Shown one piece after another: positions 6,626 to 7,487 of a stretch of DNA of 7,487 nucleotides. The translations under genes were made by a program, and so were the position numbers. Position 1 is the first letter of the stretch. Each line of letters begins with the position of its first letter. This DNA comes from Methanobacteriota archaeon (GTDB lineage Archaea > Thermoplasmatota > Poseidoniia > Poseidoniales > Thalassarchaeaceae): the NCBI GenBank assembly GCA_014384685.1, contig JACNFL010000292.1:1-7487 (forward strand), in the 5' to 3' direction. Below the pieces are notes generated by a model that was not told where the DNA came from, made no database searches, and worked only from the letters and a program-made list of their open reading frames with translations.

Positions 6626-7487
6626 ATGGCTGGCGTTGATGGCCAAATCACTGCCGTTTTGACCAATGAAAATCTACTATTGGAGCGTAGCGACCGTAAA
6701 GGTATGAGAATTGATTTGGATACAATAACTCGTATTCGTCACCACCACGTTGCCTTCACCCCACCACTAGTTACATTGTTTGGTGTACTCGCAATTATCT
6801 CTAGTTTCAGAATTTTTACTGGAGTAGTACAATATTATTCTTTTATTCTAGGAACCATTGCATTACTCGCTTGGTTATTGGGAAGAAGGCCCGCTCTTTG
6901 TATTGATACAAAACAGGGTGACCGCCACCTATTACACGGGCGAGACCATTTGTTGCATCGACTATACACTATTCTTGACCGCATGTCAGATGGTTATACT
7001 TTAGACGATGCTGTAATAGGATTGGAAGAATTACAACAACCAGAGTTAGGCCTCATAGGTGATATTGAAGATATTCGTCATGAGGCTGGTTCGGTTGCTA
7101 TTGCCGAGGCTGAATTGCAGTTGGTTGGTGTTGATGAGTCCCTTGGGCAAGCCCTTGCAAAATTACATAGGAACAAAAATCCAAACACTACCCCCCCGGA
7201 GATGGTGAGTACATCCTCCAACACCCCTCAACCAACTGATAGTTCTGCATATGAGAAAGTTTGGGGAAGAGGCGAACCAGATTGGTACTCGGAAAAAGAT
7301 TCGAATCAAACCAGTATGATGGAGCGTTCCACAAAGGCATTGGCAGAGCAGAGAGAGCAGAGAAAAGTCACGACCTCGGGTTATGATACCCCATTCCAAT
7401 TACCTGATTATTCAAATCAACCGAGTTCATCTAGTGTAACTACAGTACCAGTTGATGACATTACCCAAAGTCCTCCATTGAATAGAG
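6626..7487 (+). CDS. Split PH-like two-helix membrane protein (3' end outside window)
   Basis: From ATG at 6626 the frame stays open for 287 codons to the right edge. Residues 6-42 (GQITAVLTNENLLLE, then MRIDLDTITRIRHH) look like the first strands of a bacterial PH-like domain. Two hydrophobic helices follow at about 48-64 and 69-87, joined by a very short turn. Residues 89-120 (ALCIDTKQGDRHLLHGRD, then HRLYTILDRM) look like the last strands and the capping helix of the same domain. So the PH-like fold appears interrupted by a transmembrane hairpin, with both ends cytoplasmic. Residues 121-182 are predicted helical and acidic; from about 185 the tail is rich in Ser, Thr, Pro and Gln, with a charged block at 233-247. 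An upstream TTG at 6596 would add ten residues; TGA at 6593-6595 blocks anything earlier. AGGTGAT at 6590-6596 is a fine anti-16S match but lies 29 bases from the ATG. Family and function are not recognised. Confidence 0.75.
   Translation, partial: MAGVDGQITAVLTNENLLLERSDRKGMRIDLDTITRIRHHHVAFTPPLVTLFGVLAIISSFRIFTGVVQYYSFILGTIALLAWLLGRRPALCIDTKQGDRHLLHGRDHLLHRLYTILDRMSDGYTLDDAVIGLEELQQPELGLIGDIEDIRHEAGSVAIAEAELQLVGVDESLGQALAKLHRNKNPNTTPPEMVSTSSNTPQPTDSSAYEKVWGRGEPDWYSEKDSNQTSMMERSTKALAEQREQRKVTTSGYDTPFQLPDYSNQPSSSSVTTVPVDDITQSPPLNR

Noticed and set aside
6431..6646. A 71-codon minus-strand frame in the spacer before the membrane-protein gene.
   Set aside because: It crosses the terminator, the candidate promoter and the start of the next gene, and its composition (many Cys, His, Arg, Pro) looks non-coding.

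Overview
The window looks like a genome fragment of a marine planktonic archaeon, most likely Marine Group II (Candidatus Poseidoniales, Thermoplasmata side of the Euryarchaeota). This is inferred from gene content and style. It holds a SelB-like elongation-factor paralogue of the archaeal aSelBL type, a ThiI-type PP-loop enzyme, a giant secreted multi-module surface protein whose module style I associate from memory with Poseidoniales, mostly weak or absent Shine-Dalgarno sites, and TATA-like rather than bacterial promoter elements. No rRNA, tRNA, CRISPR array or insertion sequence was seen.

Layout. Positions 4028 down to 1 (minus strand) are one uninterrupted reading frame of at least 1342 codons. 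It encodes an exported beta-rich protein with a signal peptide, a MAM/immune-inhibitor-A-like jelly-roll module, repeated beta modules, an EF-hand-like loop and 12 cysteines in six sequence-local pairs; the gene leaves the left edge unfinished. Just upstream of it, in the same direction, is a 226-residue protein (4115-4795) that is essentially only the PP-loop sulfurtransferase domain of ThiI. The 86 bases between them carry a TATA-like element and a perfect hairpin placed one base before a GGAG ribosome-binding site.

A 113-base divergent spacer (4796-4908) separates this pair from a plus-strand pair. The first is a hotdog-fold acyl-CoA thioesterase of the YciA/ACOT type (4909-5370). After 38 bases comes a pseudo-GTPase (5409-6413) whose EF-Tu/SelB domains 2 and 3 are recognisable but whose G1, G3 and G4 nucleotide-binding motifs are all damaged. 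A hairpin plus T-run at 6426-6448 probably ends this unit.

After a 212-base spacer with a TATA-like element, a final plus-strand gene (6626 to the right edge) encodes a membrane protein in which a PH-like fold appears to be split by a two-helix transmembrane hairpin, followed by a helical stretch and a long disordered tail.

Functionally, the ThiI-like enzyme and the SelB-like protein both point to tRNA biology. The thioesterase is lipid/acyl-CoA metabolism, and the two outer genes are envelope proteins. I see no evidence that the genes form one pathway. The points most worth following are the degenerate translational GTPase, the split PH-like membrane protein and the hairpin/RBS leader of the giant surface-protein gene.
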